Assembly: GCA_963747985.1 (NCBI GenBank)
Contig: CAVVHG010000010.1
Coordinates: 1-64,000, forward strand
From: JACADW01 sp963747985
GTDB lineage: Bacteria > Acidobacteriota > UBA6911
Direction: 5' to 3'
Length of the DNA: 64,000 nucleotides
Made by a program: the position numbers and the translations under genes
Shown: positions 48,260 to 58,302 of the stretch, one piece after another
Layout: each line of letters begins with the position of its first letter
Numbering within the stretch: position 1 is the first letter of the stretch
The notes under the pieces: generated by a model
Databases searched by the model: none
What the model saw: the letters and a program-made list of their open reading frames with translations, nothing else
What the model was told of the DNA's origin: nothing

Positions 48260-48615
48260 TGTCACCTCCCTGGCTGAGGAACGACGACGCTATGTGTCGA
48301 GCATACACGAAAGACCCCGGATTTACTTCCATCACCGCAGCGACCCGAGCTTGCATTGGCAGTATGCGGGTTGTCGGGCACAAGCGGGCGCGCTGTGCCG
48401 CAGCGCGCCGCTGTCCGCGCCGCCGGCGCGGGCGCGGATTCGAGGTCGTCCGTTCTGCCCCGCGGGGCAGAGGCAGGCAACGCCTGTTCAAAGGTGTCGA
48501 TATCGCGGCCTGACGGTATCTTGCCGAGGCAGCTCCCTGAGCGCCCGTGGGCATGAGACGTGTCCGACCGCGAGAGCATTGGTCAATTGAAGATTCCTGG
48601 CGGGATCCATCTTTC
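48260..48615. other. GC-rich spacer with hairpins
   Basis: No gene is credible. gcgctg-tgccg-cagcgc near 48395, gccggcgcgggcgc-type palindromes near 48420, and ctgccccgcggggcag near 48455 form several strong stems. They resemble the hairpin arrays at 43611 and 39540. Confidence 0.5.
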
Positions 48616-49908
48616 CTAGTTCCCAACCGCAGGCGAAAGGACAAGAACCTTTGTCTCGTGCGGCTTCAGTTCTGCCGAAAGAGGTCCCTTTGATCGGCCC
48701 AGGGAGGCGTGTCTCCAAACGTCTTGGACAGTGAAGCTGATCTGAGGGTCCAATTCCAGGTCTTTCCACGAAACGGAAACGGATTTATCCGTCGAGTTCC
48801 GATTCAAGAGCGCAATTGCCACGCGGTTTCGCGTAAGAGGTTTCTTCCATGCTTCCACGCCGTCATGCCTCATGACTCGGAATCCCTGCTTCCCCAGCGT
48901 ATCCTGATCGATATCGATGAGGTCCTTGTTCAGGAGAATGGCTTTTGTCGCTTCGTCCATGTTACGGATATCGCATCCCATCATCAAAGGGGCAGCCAGC
49001 ATGCACCACATGCTCATCTGTGTGCGGTACTCGAAATCATTGCACCCGCCGCCTTTGATGTATCCGGTGTTCTTGAGGCCGACGACCAGCATGTCCGGAT
49101 CGTTCCAGCCGCCCGGGCCGGCGAATCGTGCGAGATCCGATACCACATCCAGCGATGTCAGAATTCCGATCGGGCTCGTCTCGTTGCGAGGTTTGTCCCA
49201 GAAGTCCGCCACATCGTAAGAGGTGCGCCACATGTGGCCGCCAACCATCTTGCCCCAGAGCCACGGCGCGCGGGGGCCCCATTCGCAGATGCTGAAAACG
49301 ATGGGCCGCCCCGTCGCTTTCAGGGCATTACCCATCCGCATGTAGCGCGCGATCGCCATCATGAAATCGTTGTTGGCTGAGACGTAATCCGGACAATAGC
49401 AGTAGTCATATTTCAGGAAATCGACACCCCACTCCGCGAAAAGTCGTGCGTCGTTTTCCTCATAGCCGAAGCTTCCCGGCATGCTGCCGCATGTCTTCGT
49501 GCCGGCATCCGAATAGATGCCAAACTTGAGCCCCTTGCTATGCACGTAGTCAGCAACGACCTTCATGCCCGAAGGGAATCTCTTCGGGTCCGGGAAGAGC
49601 ATCCCTTTTGAGTCTCTGCCCCCATGCCAGAGATCATCGACAACGATGTAGGAAAACCCCGCATCCTTGAGGCCGGAGGCGACCATCGCATCCGCAGTGT
49701 CCCTGATGACTTCCTCGCTCACGTTCCCGCCGAAAGGATTCCAGCTGTTCCATCCCATCGGGGGAGTCAAAGCAAGGTCTTGATTACGCGGCGCGTCGCC
49801 GGTTTGCCGTAGCTCGTCTTTGGGGGCAGAGGGTCCTGTTGATCCTCCGGTGAAGCACGTGAACGCCAGTGCCGAGAGGAATCCCGGTAGAAAACGACTG
49901 AAGCGCAT
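48616..49908 (-). CDS. exported alpha-galactosidase (GH27)
   Basis: A 430-aa protein with a hydrophobic leader (FLPGFLSALAFTCFTG). The GH27 barrel is clear: LTPPMGWNSWNPFGGN near the start, DAGFSYIVVDDLWHGG, GVDFLKYDYCYCPD with Asp168 as nucleophile, FSICEWG, and GGWNDPDML with the acid/base aspartate. It hydrolyses terminal alpha-galactosyl (or alpha-N-acetylgalactosaminyl) residues. ATG 49908 is chosen to start the leader. It is the second alpha-galactosidase-type gene in the window. Confidence 0.93.
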   Translation of the reverse strand: MRFSRFLPGFLSALAFTCFTGGSTGPSAPKDELRQTGDAPRNQDLALTPPMGWNSWNPFGGNVSEEVIRDTADAMVASGLKDAGFSYIVVDDLWHGGRDSKGMLFPDPKRFPSGMKVVADYVHSKGLKFGIYSDAGTKTCGSMPGSFGYEENDARLFAEWGVDFLKYDYCYCPDYVSANNDFMMAIARYMRMGNALKATGRPIVFSICEWGPRAPWLWGKMVGGHMWRTSYDVADFWDKPRNETSPIGILTSLDVVSDLARFAGPGGWNDPDMLVVGLKNTGYIKGGGCNDFEYRTQMSMWCMLAAPLMMGCDIRNMDEATKAILLNKDLIDIDQDTLGKQGFRVMRHDGVEAWKKPLTRNRVAIALLNRNSTDKSVSVSWKDLELDPQISFTVQDVWRHASLGRSKGPLSAELKPHETKVLVLSPAVGN

Positions 49909-50278
49909 CGTGTCGGCTCTCCTGTGCCGAAAGGTCCTGCTCCTCAAAAGACTGCACAAAACCTATCCCTTGTCTCTGCAATCTGCTCGAATCTCTCCAT
50001 CAACATACTCTTTCAACTCGTCGAACGACACTGTAATGGGGTGAACTGTGCTTTCATTGCCGGGTAATGCACTTTGGAAATCATCCGTTCACTGTAATTT
50101 GTCTGGCATCACGAGCGACTAATAACCTGTGAGAGGGATTCACCCAATGGACACAGGTCCAGCTACTTTCAGGCAGATGCGTGCCCTGAGAGGAAGGGCT
50201 TCCAGGCATGGCCTCGAGGTTCAGAAGGGCACTCAAGAGCCGTTACCCAGTGGCAATGTGATTAGACAAGGAGGAATC
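49909..50278. other. spacer between divergent genes
   Basis: No repeat or convincing gene. The frame before 50279 is open, but its residues lack any family signal, and the ribosome site at 50268-50274 points to ATG 50279. Confidence 0.45.
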
Positions 50279-50884
50279 ATGGGTATGCCAGACTCTCCAC
50301 CGCGTCGAAGCTTCCTCGCTGCCGTCAGTGCCGCCCCCATCTGCGCACTCGCCGGCTGCCGGCTTGCCCGGGCTGCTGCGCAGGCCATGCCGGCTGAAGG
50401 AGCAAAGCATAAATTCCAGGATAATTCGGATATGTCCTTCGAGCAGGTCTTCAGGTTCGGCTTCCGACCTTTCGTCGGTATTCTCAGAGTGCTGTCGGCG
50501 CAGCCAGGATACGAACATCTCCTCGAGGTTCTCCCTCAGGTCTCGTCGCAGCTCTTTGCGGAGAACACCAGTAGGAGGAAGACTGCAGATCGCAGCCTCG
50601 AGACTTTTGTTGGTTACCTCAGGACGCCCGACCGCTTTTGGAAAAATGTCCTCACAACGGAGATCATTGAGGACACCCCGAGCGCTTTTGCGATCAAAGT
50701 GACCGAATGTCTATGGGCGAGGACCTTCAGAGAGGTGGATGCGGCCGATATCGGGTATGCCTGCATCTGCCACCCGGACTTTGCCTCAGCCACGGCGTTC
50801 AGCCCGAAGATGAGAATGGGAAGGACGAAGACGCTCATGCAGGGGCATGACTACTGCAATCACAGGTGGATCATGGAGGCATAG
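50279..50884 (+). CDS. L-2-amino-thiazoline-4-carboxylate hydrolase-like lipoprotein
   Basis: A 201-aa protein. ATG 50279 follows aaggagg. The leader has twin arginines (PPRRSFLAAVSAAPIC) and a lipobox-like LAGC. The mature part shows the ATC-hydrolase family end: FAIKVTECLWARTFREVDAA, DIGYACICHPDFASATAFSP and MQGHDYCNHRWIM. Family members hydrolyse a cysteine precursor in Pseudomonas, but many homologues have unknown roles. An exported, lipid-anchored form is unusual. It is followed by the second foldback element. Confidence 0.8.
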   Translation: MGMPDSPPRRSFLAAVSAAPICALAGCRLARAAAQAMPAEGAKHKFQDNSDMSFEQVFRFGFRPFVGILRVLSAQPGYEHLLEVLPQVSSQLFAENTSRRKTADRSLETFVGYLRTPDRFWKNVLTTEIIEDTPSAFAIKVTECLWARTFREVDAADIGYACICHPDFASATAFSPKMRMGRTKTLMQGHDYCNHRWIMEA

Positions 50885-50986
50885 TCGCGATCCGCCTTCT
50901 CCGGGAATGTGCCCTGGGCAGGCCGCAGTGCAAGACCGAAGCTGGTTCAGATTATATGCGCAGAAAGGGCACTTCACCATGCGCCA

Positions 50987-51499
50987 GTCAAGTTGACGTC
51001 TGCGATTCAGACAGTGAGGGCTATGAGACTGGCGACGCGTGACAGGCAGCCTGCGCTGCAAGGACGCTGTTCAACCCATTCAGGGTTGACATGTTCTGAT
51101 CATCCTGATCCCCGGGGTTTGCACCCCGGGCTGTTCTATTCGACGCTTTCAGCGTCGTCGGTGTCGATCGCGGCTGGCATCTGTGTGGGATCGCCGCCAC
51201 CAGTGAATCAACGGGCTGTTCTATTCGACGCTTTCAGCGTCGTCGGTGTCGATCGCGGCTGGCATCTGTGTGGGATCGCCGCCACCGGCGAGTCAACGGG
51301 CTGAACGGCACGGTCACTCTCAGTCCCCGCGCAGTACGTCGGACTCGACCCCGAAGGGGGTCGAACAGAACAGCCCGGGGTGCAAACCCCGGGGAGGATC
51401 GGATCTGCCGCAAGGCCCAACCCTGTAAGGGTTGGACAGCGATCACCTGACGAGACGACGTCACTTCAATCTCCACTATCTGAATCACGTCAAGTTGAC
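50987..51499. mobile_element. foldback/MITE-like element, copy 2, with internal 85-bp duplication
   Basis: The element's inner terminal repeats are gattcagacagtg (51004-51016) and cactatctgaatc (51474-51486). The outer flanks gtcaagttgac (50987-50997 and 51489-51499) extend the inverted repeat or are an 11-bp target duplication. The interior matches copy 1 at 29205 closely, except for a tandem duplication: 51128-51212 is repeated at 51213-51297. The nested hairpins are the same as in copy 1. The rest of 50885-51680 has no gene. Confidence 0.8.
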
Positions 51500-51680
51500 A
51501 TAGAACGCGCTATTCGGGAAAGTGATATCTCACCTGATGCCCCCGAAGTCCCGGTGAGGTATCGGGAGCGCGCCTCAACGCTGGTCTTGGTTGGCGCGTT
51601 GTGCTGTCGGTGCGCTCCTGATACATCGCCAGGACTTATGGCCCGGAATCGATGCCCTTCGACATCTTGCAGGTCGGGGC

Positions 51681-51893
51681 TTACGGCCCGGAGCTGGCGG
51701 CTTGTTTCGGCTTTGGGCAGGTACTGATGCCGAGCAGTTGATACGGAGGGCACCACCCAACCAGCCCCGTAATCAGAGGGATCAGCCCAAGAAGAAACCA
51801 GTAGTTTGACGGGCCCCAGAAAGCCAAGCTGGCAATCAGTGCTCCCACAACGATACGAATTATCCGTTCGACCGGATGGATGTTCGTTTTCAT
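51681..51893 (-). CDS. DUF2892-family small membrane protein
   Basis: A 70-aa protein with two transmembrane helices: ERIIRIVVGALIASLAFWG and YWFLLGLIPLITGLVGWC, followed by PPYQLLGISTCP. This is the DUF2892 (YgaP-C-terminal-like) pattern, often linked to sulfur metabolism through fused rhodanese domains. ATG 51893 follows ggggagg. It stands alone. Confidence 0.85.
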   Translation of the reverse strand: MKTNIHPVERIIRIVVGALIASLAFWGPSNYWFLLGLIPLITGLVGWCPPYQLLGISTCPKPKQAASSGP

Positions 51894-52093
51894 TTTGCCT
51901 CCCCGGATTCTGTTTCGAGCATCATAATCCTGGCCATCCGGATGCACAACCCGCTTACCGCATCCTTATTGCCGGGACGCAACCGGCTGGCACGGCAGAT
52001 TTCCACGAATGCTAAGTCAGGGGAGCTTGGGACGTGAATACCGGAATGCTGAAATCCGCCAGGCCAAGGAAGGATAGGCCGCCTCATTGCCTG

Positions 52094-52636
52094 TCAGCCT
52101 TCTGATCCGGGAGCCGACGTCCCTTCCTGCGTGCCCCAGTTTCCCGACATTGCCAGGAAATAGATCAGCACCACCGGGAGGCGCGCCGATAGTCCATAGG
52201 CAAGCAGGGTTTTGAACAGCGCTGGCCATGCAAGATATTGAATCGCCGCCGCACAGGCGACGAGGAGCCAAAAAGGTATCAGGCTTTCGGGAAACTTGAG
52301 ATGCATGAACCGGATGAACTGAGACAGGAATTGGCTGACGTATATGACGACCACTCCCACTACTGCCCAGGGGAGACTCCGCAGCAATCGAGGGGCTTTT
52401 CCGGTCGATGCCGCCAGCCTGATACCGAAGTAGGCGCCGAAGGGGATTGCCAGCCAGGTGATACCGATAACCCAGGAAACCGGACCGGAGAGGCCCTGTC
52501 CGGAACTGAACCACGCCGGCGACCAATGACGGAGTTCGCCCGTCAATCTTATCAGCGTCACGGCCAGGCTGATCAGGGCGGGGACAAGGATGAGTTGCAG
52601 TGTCGAACGCTTTCTGTCACTGACCGATTCGTTCAT
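52094..52636 (-). CDS. hypothetical integral membrane protein
   Basis: A 180-aa protein with five predicted helices (LQLILVPALISLAVTLI, VIGITWLAIPFGAYFGI, WAVVGVVVIYVSQFLSQFI, and two more). ATG 52636 follows aaggggaag. I do not recognise a family. The spacer 51894-52093 downstream shows nothing. Confidence 0.65.
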   Translation of the reverse strand: MNESVSDRKRSTLQLILVPALISLAVTLIRLTGELRHWSPAWFSSGQGLSGPVSWVIGITWLAIPFGAYFGIRLAASTGKAPRLLRSLPWAVVGVVVIYVSQFLSQFIRFMHLKFPESLIPFWLLVACAAAIQYLAWPALFKTLLAYGLSARLPVVLIYFLAMSGNWGTQEGTSAPGSEG

Positions 52637-52779
52637 GCGCTTCCCCTTCACAAGTGGGTGTGATTGCGCTCATATTAGCACTGTCCTATGGCAAGAGCTG
52701 ACGACGTTTGTGACCTGCTGCAGGAAGCGGCGGGAACGGCACTCATTCCGAGCCCGGCTGCCCCGGCTATGGAGGAAAC

Positions 52780-53529
52780 GTGGACAAGTGGAAGTTCTAC
52801 GCGGTCACCCACCGTGACCACGTGATCATGAATCCCCTCTCGTCCGAGGCATTGGACGAGGTACTCAACCTCGCGTCGATTCCAGCAAACGCGCGGGTCC
52901 TGGACATTGGATGCGGGAAAGGGGAACTGCTGATCCGACTCGCTCGCCTCGGCGCGAAAACGGGGATCGGCGTCGAGCTCTCGCCCTACACCGCGCGGGA
53001 GGCGCGGGAGCGTGTGCGGTCCCTCGCGCCCAAGGCGAACATCACGATCGTCGAGGAGGACGGCGCGACGTTTGCAGCCCAAGCGGAATCGTTCGATGTC
53101 ACTACCTGCCTGGGGGCCTCCTGGATCTTCGAAGGCCACCGCGGCACCCTGCATGCGCTCGCGCGTTGGACTCGGCCTGGCGGACTGGTTCTTGTGGCCG
53201 AGCCGTTCTGGCGGATCCCACCCCCTCCCGAGTACCTGGCGTCCCAGGAGCTGCGCTCCGACGAGTTCGGCAGCCATGCCTCGAACGTCACGGACGGAGT
53301 AGCGGAAGGCCTGATCCCCCTCTTCGCCCGCGCCGCGGAAGCAACGGAATGGGATCGTTACGAGGGCCTCCAATGGAACGCCGCGGAGGAATGGGCGGGC
53401 CAGAACCCGTCCGACCCTGACAAAGTTGAGATTCTTCGCAAGATGCGTGAGAATCGCGACGCCTTTCTGCGATGGGGCAGGGAGGCGGTGGGCGATGGGT
53501 TGTACCTCTTCCGAAAACCGGAGCCATGA
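52780..53529 (+). CDS. class I SAM-dependent methyltransferase
   Basis: A 249-aa cytoplasmic protein. The SAM-binding core has RVLDIGCGKGELLIRLARLG (motif I), IGVELSPYTAREARERV (motif II), FDVTTCLGASWIFEG, and WTRPGGLVLVAEPFWR. It resembles small-molecule methyltransferases of the UbiE/tellurite class; no substrate can be named. GTG 52780 has ggaggaaac just upstream and is the likely start. Confidence 0.85.
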   Translation: MDKWKFYAVTHRDHVIMNPLSSEALDEVLNLASIPANARVLDIGCGKGELLIRLARLGAKTGIGVELSPYTAREARERVRSLAPKANITIVEEDGATFAAQAESFDVTTCLGASWIFEGHRGTLHALARWTRPGGLVLVAEPFWRIPPPPEYLASQELRSDEFGSHASNVTDGVAEGLIPLFARAAEATEWDRYEGLQWNAAEEWAGQNPSDPDKVEILRKMRENRDAFLRWGREAVGDGLYLFRKPEP

Positions 53530-54143
53530 TTCAAACACGGGGACCGAAGATACGGGGCGAACAGGTGCATCCGACCCACGTCGGAATCGGACCTTCAGGA
53601 CCCTCTTGGCCTCTGAAACGACGGCCGCATCATGCGGTGGGTCGGTTTTCCTGACGACCTTCGGTACGATTCCGCCAGGATATCCCGCCGGTTCGCGCGC
53701 CTCCAGGAGCCTCCCCACCGCCGCCACTTCATAGTCACAAGCTCGCACCTCCGCTCTTGCGGCGAGGCGTGCTACGCCTCCTTGTGGCTGCGACTTGCTC
53801 AAGAGTCGGCAATGACGGGCAACGGCGAGCATAGCAGATGCATGCATTGATGCGACATCACCGGGAGAACGAATCATTTCGCGCTCATCAACCAGATGTC
53901 CGTCTCCGTCGCGAGTCGCCCGAGAATATTTGAGTATTATCTTGCGAAATCACTGACCGACTGTCCACCTGATAGGGCGCAACCGAAATGGCTCCTTGCG
54001 TCCTTCCCGACCGAGTGTCCAAGAGGTTCAGTCGCCCCTAGCGGGAGTTTCCGGGTTATTGCATGAATGGCAGAGAGAATTCCTCAGAAGCCTTGATTCG
54101 GCAAGGACTTCCAGTGGTTCGGCCATCAGGCTGCGTGTATATA
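53530..54143. other. spacer without a confident gene
   Basis: Several frames stay open here, but none has a family signature or a leader. An aggcg-tgcta-cgcct stem near 53768 is the only structure noted. The right part is probably the 3' flank of the IS1634 remnant; no terminal repeat could be fixed. Confidence 0.4.
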
Positions 54144-55004
54144 CTAACCGGCCTGAAATCGGCCCAATTCGAATGTATGGAAGAGCTGCGCTTGTTGCGG
54201 CGACAATCGCGTGAGGGTCCGCTCGGCACGGGGCTTGCCTCCCAATCCGGCAGCTTCACCCCTATGTGCATGATAGTAGTTGGTGATTTCCTTGATCCGT
54301 ATCAGGTCTTGCAGCATTCGCCGCTGTGAGATCTCAATCCCGGCCGTAACCACCTGGCGATGCAGAAGCGACAGCAGTGTCAATGCGAGGACACAGTGGA
54401 AAGCGTGAACGCGGATCATCAAATCGGTCCTATGAAAGGCCGGAGAGAAGCGGATGAAGCATGGATCCTTCATGTCACGGAACGCCCGCTCGACATGATG
54501 CTGGCCGCGGTAGCCGAAGACGATCTCGTCGTCCGTGAGTTTGGGATTAGTCGTGAAGAGCACCCTCTTGCCGAGGACGCGGCTCTTGAGCTGTTGGTAG
54601 GCAACCTGGTCTGTGGCGAATTCAACCGTCAGCCGGCCGTTCCTTTCCACCACGCGGGCCGAGAGGAAATCGCGGATGTATTGCCCCGACGTCAGCGACT
54701 CGAGCTGCTTTTCGAGACCCTGGCGTGTGAAGGGCTTGCCGCGCCAGCTTGCTTGATGGCTCCGTTCGACGCGCCGTTGGAGATCGCGGAGGGCTCGGAT
54801 CTTTTTCACGAGGTGCTGACGTATCCCCCGCACCTGGCCGCGGAGCAAGGCTTGGCTGCGGGTAACGAGAACGGTGCGCTTCTGCCCGAAGACTTCCTTC
54901 TCTGTGCGAAAGACGCGCAGCCCCTCGAAAAGCGGTCCTTCCAGGGCCAGTACAAGCTTGCGCACTCCCCGCCGTTGAGATATGATCTCGGTAACCGAGG
55001 GCAA
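54144..55004 (-). pseudogene. IS1634-family transposase C-terminal remnant
   Basis: The minus frame (286 aa) matches the second half of DDE transposases of the IS1634/IS4 group: FEGLRVFRTEKEVFGQKRTV, LTVEFATDQVAYQQLKSRVL, and the key box FGYRGQHHVERAFRDMKDP, which carries the last catalytic glutamate region, followed by a helical end. The first half, with the first two catalytic aspartates, is missing; family proteins are about 550 aa. The truncated edge is at about 55005, six bases from the PadR start. Confidence 0.85.
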
Positions 55005-55009
55005 ATGCT

Positions 55010-55345
55010 TTGAGCAAACCTCCCGATCTCGTTCAAGGGACCCTGGATCTCCTGATCCTGAAAATTCTGGCTTTGGAGCCGCTGCACGGTTGGGCCATCG
55101 GTCAGCGGTTGAAACAGGTATCCGGCGACGTTCTTCAGGTCAGCGACGGATCGCTCTACCCCGCGCTACACAAGCTGGAGCAAGAGGGCTGGATTACCGC
55201 AGAATGGAAGACAAGCGATCTTGGTCGGCGGGCCAAATTCTACTCTCTGACTCGCATCGGGCGGCGGCATCTGGAGAAGGAGACCGCCGATTGGCAACGT
55301 CTTTCCACGGCGATCTCGCACGTCGTTCGTCTCAAGGAGGTCTGA
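55010..55345 (+). CDS. PadR-family transcriptional regulator
   Basis: A 111-aa winged-helix repressor: DLVQGTLDLLILKILALEPL, HGWAIGQRLKQVSG, then DGSLYPALHKLEQEGWITAE and KFYSLTRIGRRHLE. PadR genes just before ADOP permeases are a hallmark arrangement in Acidobacteriota, and the regulator probably controls that pair. TTG 55010 fits family starts, but the IS remnant abuts it, so the native promoter may be lost. Confidence 0.92.
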   Translation: MSKPPDLVQGTLDLLILKILALEPLHGWAIGQRLKQVSGDVLQVSDGSLYPALHKLEQEGWITAEWKTSDLGRRAKFYSLTRIGRRHLEKETADWQRLSTAISHVVRLKEV

Positions 55346-55351
55346 GGCGGT

Positions 55352-58078
55352 ATGTTTTGGCAGTGGATCTATACAGTTCCACTGAGGTTGCGCTCGATTT
55401 TCCGCCGCTCCTGCGTGGAAAGCGAGCTGGACGAAGAACTGCGCTTTCATCTGGAAGCGCGGATCCAGCATGAGATCGCCGCGGGCAAGACACCCGAGGA
55501 GGCGCGCTACACCGCCCTGCGCGCGATGGACGGCATGGAGCAGTGCAAGGAGGAGTGTCGGGATACGCGCCGCCTAAACTTTGTCGAGGATCTTGTACAA
55601 GACGCACGTTACACAATTCGATCTTTAGCGAAGAGTCCTGGGTTCACAGGAGTTGTCGTCGCCACGCTGGCGCTTGGGATCGGAGCAAACACTGCCATTT
55701 TCACGATCGTGGATGGAGTGCTGCTGCGGCCCCTCGACTATCCAAAGCCCGATCAGCTGATGTATCTGACCGCAGAATCTCCGGCCATTGGGGGCACCCG
55801 AAATGCGCTCTCTGCGCCAGAGTGCACGGAGTTCCGCCAGATGAACCAGTCGTTCGCGGCGGTTGGCGCTTATTCGACCGGCGGCGCGGCGTACACAACC
55901 GGCGAGGTCAACCTCACGGCCGGGGATCGACCTCTGCGGGTGCGCTCGATCTCCGTCGATGCACATTTGCTCAAGGCGCTCAGTATTCAGCCGGAGCAGG
56001 GACGGTTCTTCAGTGACGAAGAAACCGCGCGTTGGACCGGAACGCTACCGCCACCGATCGCAATTCTCTCGCACGAATTGTGGCGAACAGCATTTGGAGG
56101 ACGACCGCTCGTTGGACAAAAGGTGGAAATCGAAGGCCGCTCCCACGAAATCGTTGGCATTATGCCACTCGGGGCCGACATCATGGATAACCACACTCAG
56201 GTTTGGTTGCCCCTCTGGCTCCACCCGAATACGGCCCAGCAACGCGGGACCCACGTCCTCTACGTCATTGCGCGACTGAAAGACGGCGTAACGTTCAAGG
56301 CGGCACAGACGGAGCTGAGTGCATTCCTCGAAAACTGGGGCGATCGTGTCGGCACGACAGACCATGTCCCCACGAACCGTCCCCTGCGCGCAAGAGACCA
56401 CACTCTCCGATTGTGGACGTTACAGGACGCGATCGTTGGGAGTTCCAGCCGGCCGATCTGGGTTCTGCAGGCCGCCGTGGGATTTGTGCTACTCATCGTC
56501 TGCGCGAATCTTGCAAACCTCGTGATGGCTCGCGCTGGTTCACGCAGACGTGAGTTTGTACTGCGCACTGCTCTCGGCGCCAGCCGCGGCCGGCTGCTCC
56601 GGCAATTAGTAACCGAAGGTGCGGTGATGTCCGGGGCCGGTGGCATTCTGGGTCTGTGGCTAGCCAGCGCTGGCGTGCGGGCGCTGATCCGTGCTTACCC
56701 GACCAGCATCCCACGGACGAGTGAGCTTACGATCGATTTGCCCGTTCTGCTGGTTGCGCTCGGCCTCTCCACCGGGACTGCCCTGCTTTTCGGATTCGTG
56801 TCGCTCCTCGGGTGCCGGAGAACGAGTAGCATGATGACTGCACTCAAGGAGGGCGCAAGGGGTGCCATCGGCGCCTGGCGTCAATACGCCCGTCGTGGAC
56901 TTGTGATAGCCCAAGTCGCTTTCGCGGTGATGCTGGTTATCGGGGCGGGTTTGCTAGTTCAGACAGTCTACAACCTCACGAGGATCGATGCAGGATTTGA
57001 CCGGTCGCGGCTGGTGACGTTCTCCATGACGTTGCCAATGGCGAATTCAGAGGCCGACACACGCGCGCAGGCATATCAGCGCGTCCTCGACAGGCTTCGC
57101 TCCGTACCGGGCATACTGGGAACGGCTGCCATGTCGGGTCTGCCGCCGAATCGAACTCCAGATGCGATCGCTACTCCTATCGAGAACTACACTTCCGACG
57201 ATGGAAGGCCCTTTGAAATCATCGACTACTACCAATTCGTCATGGGCGACTATTTCGGGACGATGGGCATCCCGATCGTCGCCGGCCGCGGCTTCGAGCC
57301 AACCGACAACGCGTCGCAAGGCAAGGTGGTCATCGTCAATGAGACTTTGGCGAAAAGGATCTGGAAGGGGCAGAACCCGATTGGCCGGCGTCTGCGGCCT
57401 CCGGGTGGGTCGTTTGGCGCCGGCGATGATGTCTGGCATACGGTGATCGGAGTGGCCAAGGACGTCAGGCAGCGCGGAGTGGAGCGCCCGGCAGGAACTG
57501 AACTTTACGTATCCCTTGACCAGCACGGTGTCTCTCCGCCAAGTATGAATGTGGTGATGCGGACGACTCTGCCGCCGGCCGCACTGTCAGAAACGATCCA
57601 GCGGTTGGTGTCGGAAGTGGACGCCGCGGTTCCCGTCGTGCGGCTTCGCGACATGGATTCGGTGTTCGCCGAATCGATTCGCCGACCAAGACTCCTGGCG
57701 CAGCTATTGGGTGCATTTGCCGGGCTGGCGCTGCTACTGGCAGCCATCGGCACTTACGGTGTGCTCTCCTACATGGTGACGGAGCGCCGGCGCGAGATCG
57801 GCATTCGGGTCGCCCTTGGTGCAGCTCGCTCCCACGTGCTCACACAGATCATGAAGCAAGGGCTTCAGGTCACGGCGATCGGTGTCACCATTGGCCTTGG
57901 AGGCGCGCTTGCCGTAAATCGGCTGATTGCGTCCCTGCTGTTTGGTGTGCAACCGACAGATATTGTGACGATCGCCTTTGTGATCGCAACGATTATGGCC
58001 GTGGCGGTGTTCGCCAGTTGGCTGCCGGCGTGGCGCGCATCGCGGCTAGATCCGAATGTCGTGCTCAGAGATGAGTAA
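55352..58078 (+). CDS. ADOP-type (duplicated FtsX/MacB) permease
   Basis: A 908-aa permease of the acidobacterial duplicated orphan permease type. It opens with an amphipathic SELDEELRFHLEARIQHEIA region, then two MacB/FtsX halves. Half one has LAKSPGFTGVVVATLALGIG and ARAGSRRREFVLRTALGASR; half two has the closing YMVTERRREIGIRVALGAAR block. No ATPase gene accompanies it, as usual for this family. ATG 55352 lies six bases after the PadR stop, whose end forms the ribosome site. Confidence 0.95.
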   Translation: MFWQWIYTVPLRLRSIFRRSCVESELDEELRFHLEARIQHEIAAGKTPEEARYTALRAMDGMEQCKEECRDTRRLNFVEDLVQDARYTIRSLAKSPGFTGVVVATLALGIGANTAIFTIVDGVLLRPLDYPKPDQLMYLTAESPAIGGTRNALSAPECTEFRQMNQSFAAVGAYSTGGAAYTTGEVNLTAGDRPLRVRSISVDAHLLKALSIQPEQGRFFSDEETARWTGTLPPPIAILSHELWRTAFGGRPLVGQKVEIEGRSHEIVGIMPLGADIMDNHTQVWLPLWLHPNTAQQRGTHVLYVIARLKDGVTFKAAQTELSAFLENWGDRVGTTDHVPTNRPLRARDHTLRLWTLQDAIVGSSSRPIWVLQAAVGFVLLIVCANLANLVMARAGSRRREFVLRTALGASRGRLLRQLVTEGAVMSGAGGILGLWLASAGVRALIRAYPTSIPRTSELTIDLPVLLVALGLSTGTALLFGFVSLLGCRRTSSMMTALKEGARGAIGAWRQYARRGLVIAQVAFAVMLVIGAGLLVQTVYNLTRIDAGFDRSRLVTFSMTLPMANSEADTRAQAYQRVLDRLRSVPGILGTAAMSGLPPNRTPDAIATPIENYTSDDGRPFEIIDYYQFVMGDYFGTMGIPIVAGRGFEPTDNASQGKVVIVNETLAKRIWKGQNPIGRRLRPPGGSFGAGDDVWHTVIGVAKDVRQRGVERPAGTELYVSLDQHGVSPPSMNVVMRTTLPPAALSETIQRLVSEVDAAVPVVRLRDMDSVFAESIRRPRLLAQLLGAFAGLALLLAAIGTYGVLSYMVTERRREIGIRVALGAARSHVLTQIMKQGLQVTAIGVTIGLGGALAVNRLIASLLFGVQPTDIVTIAFVIATIMAVAVFASWLPAWRASRLDPNVVLRDE

Positions 58079-58302
58079 CAGCTGAGACGCTCTCTTGAAA
58101 ACCGCGTTTCCGGAAGGTGTGTTGAAGACGGGACCCATGACCCGCGATCAACGCCGCAGTGTTTACAGCCCCAGTTCACTCGGCCGTGTAGTCGGCTATC
58201 CGGACAAGTGGATGGAGTCAAGGTCCCCAGACGGCGTTGTCGGAAGCTGGCGTACCGGTGGAGAGCTGACCCCCAACGCCTGAATTCTCAGGCCTCTGCT
58301 CT

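Noticed and set aside
52675..53877. A 400-codon minus-strand frame
   Set aside because: Mostly antisense to the methyltransferase; the upstream 100 residues are Arg/Ala-rich without a recognisable motif.
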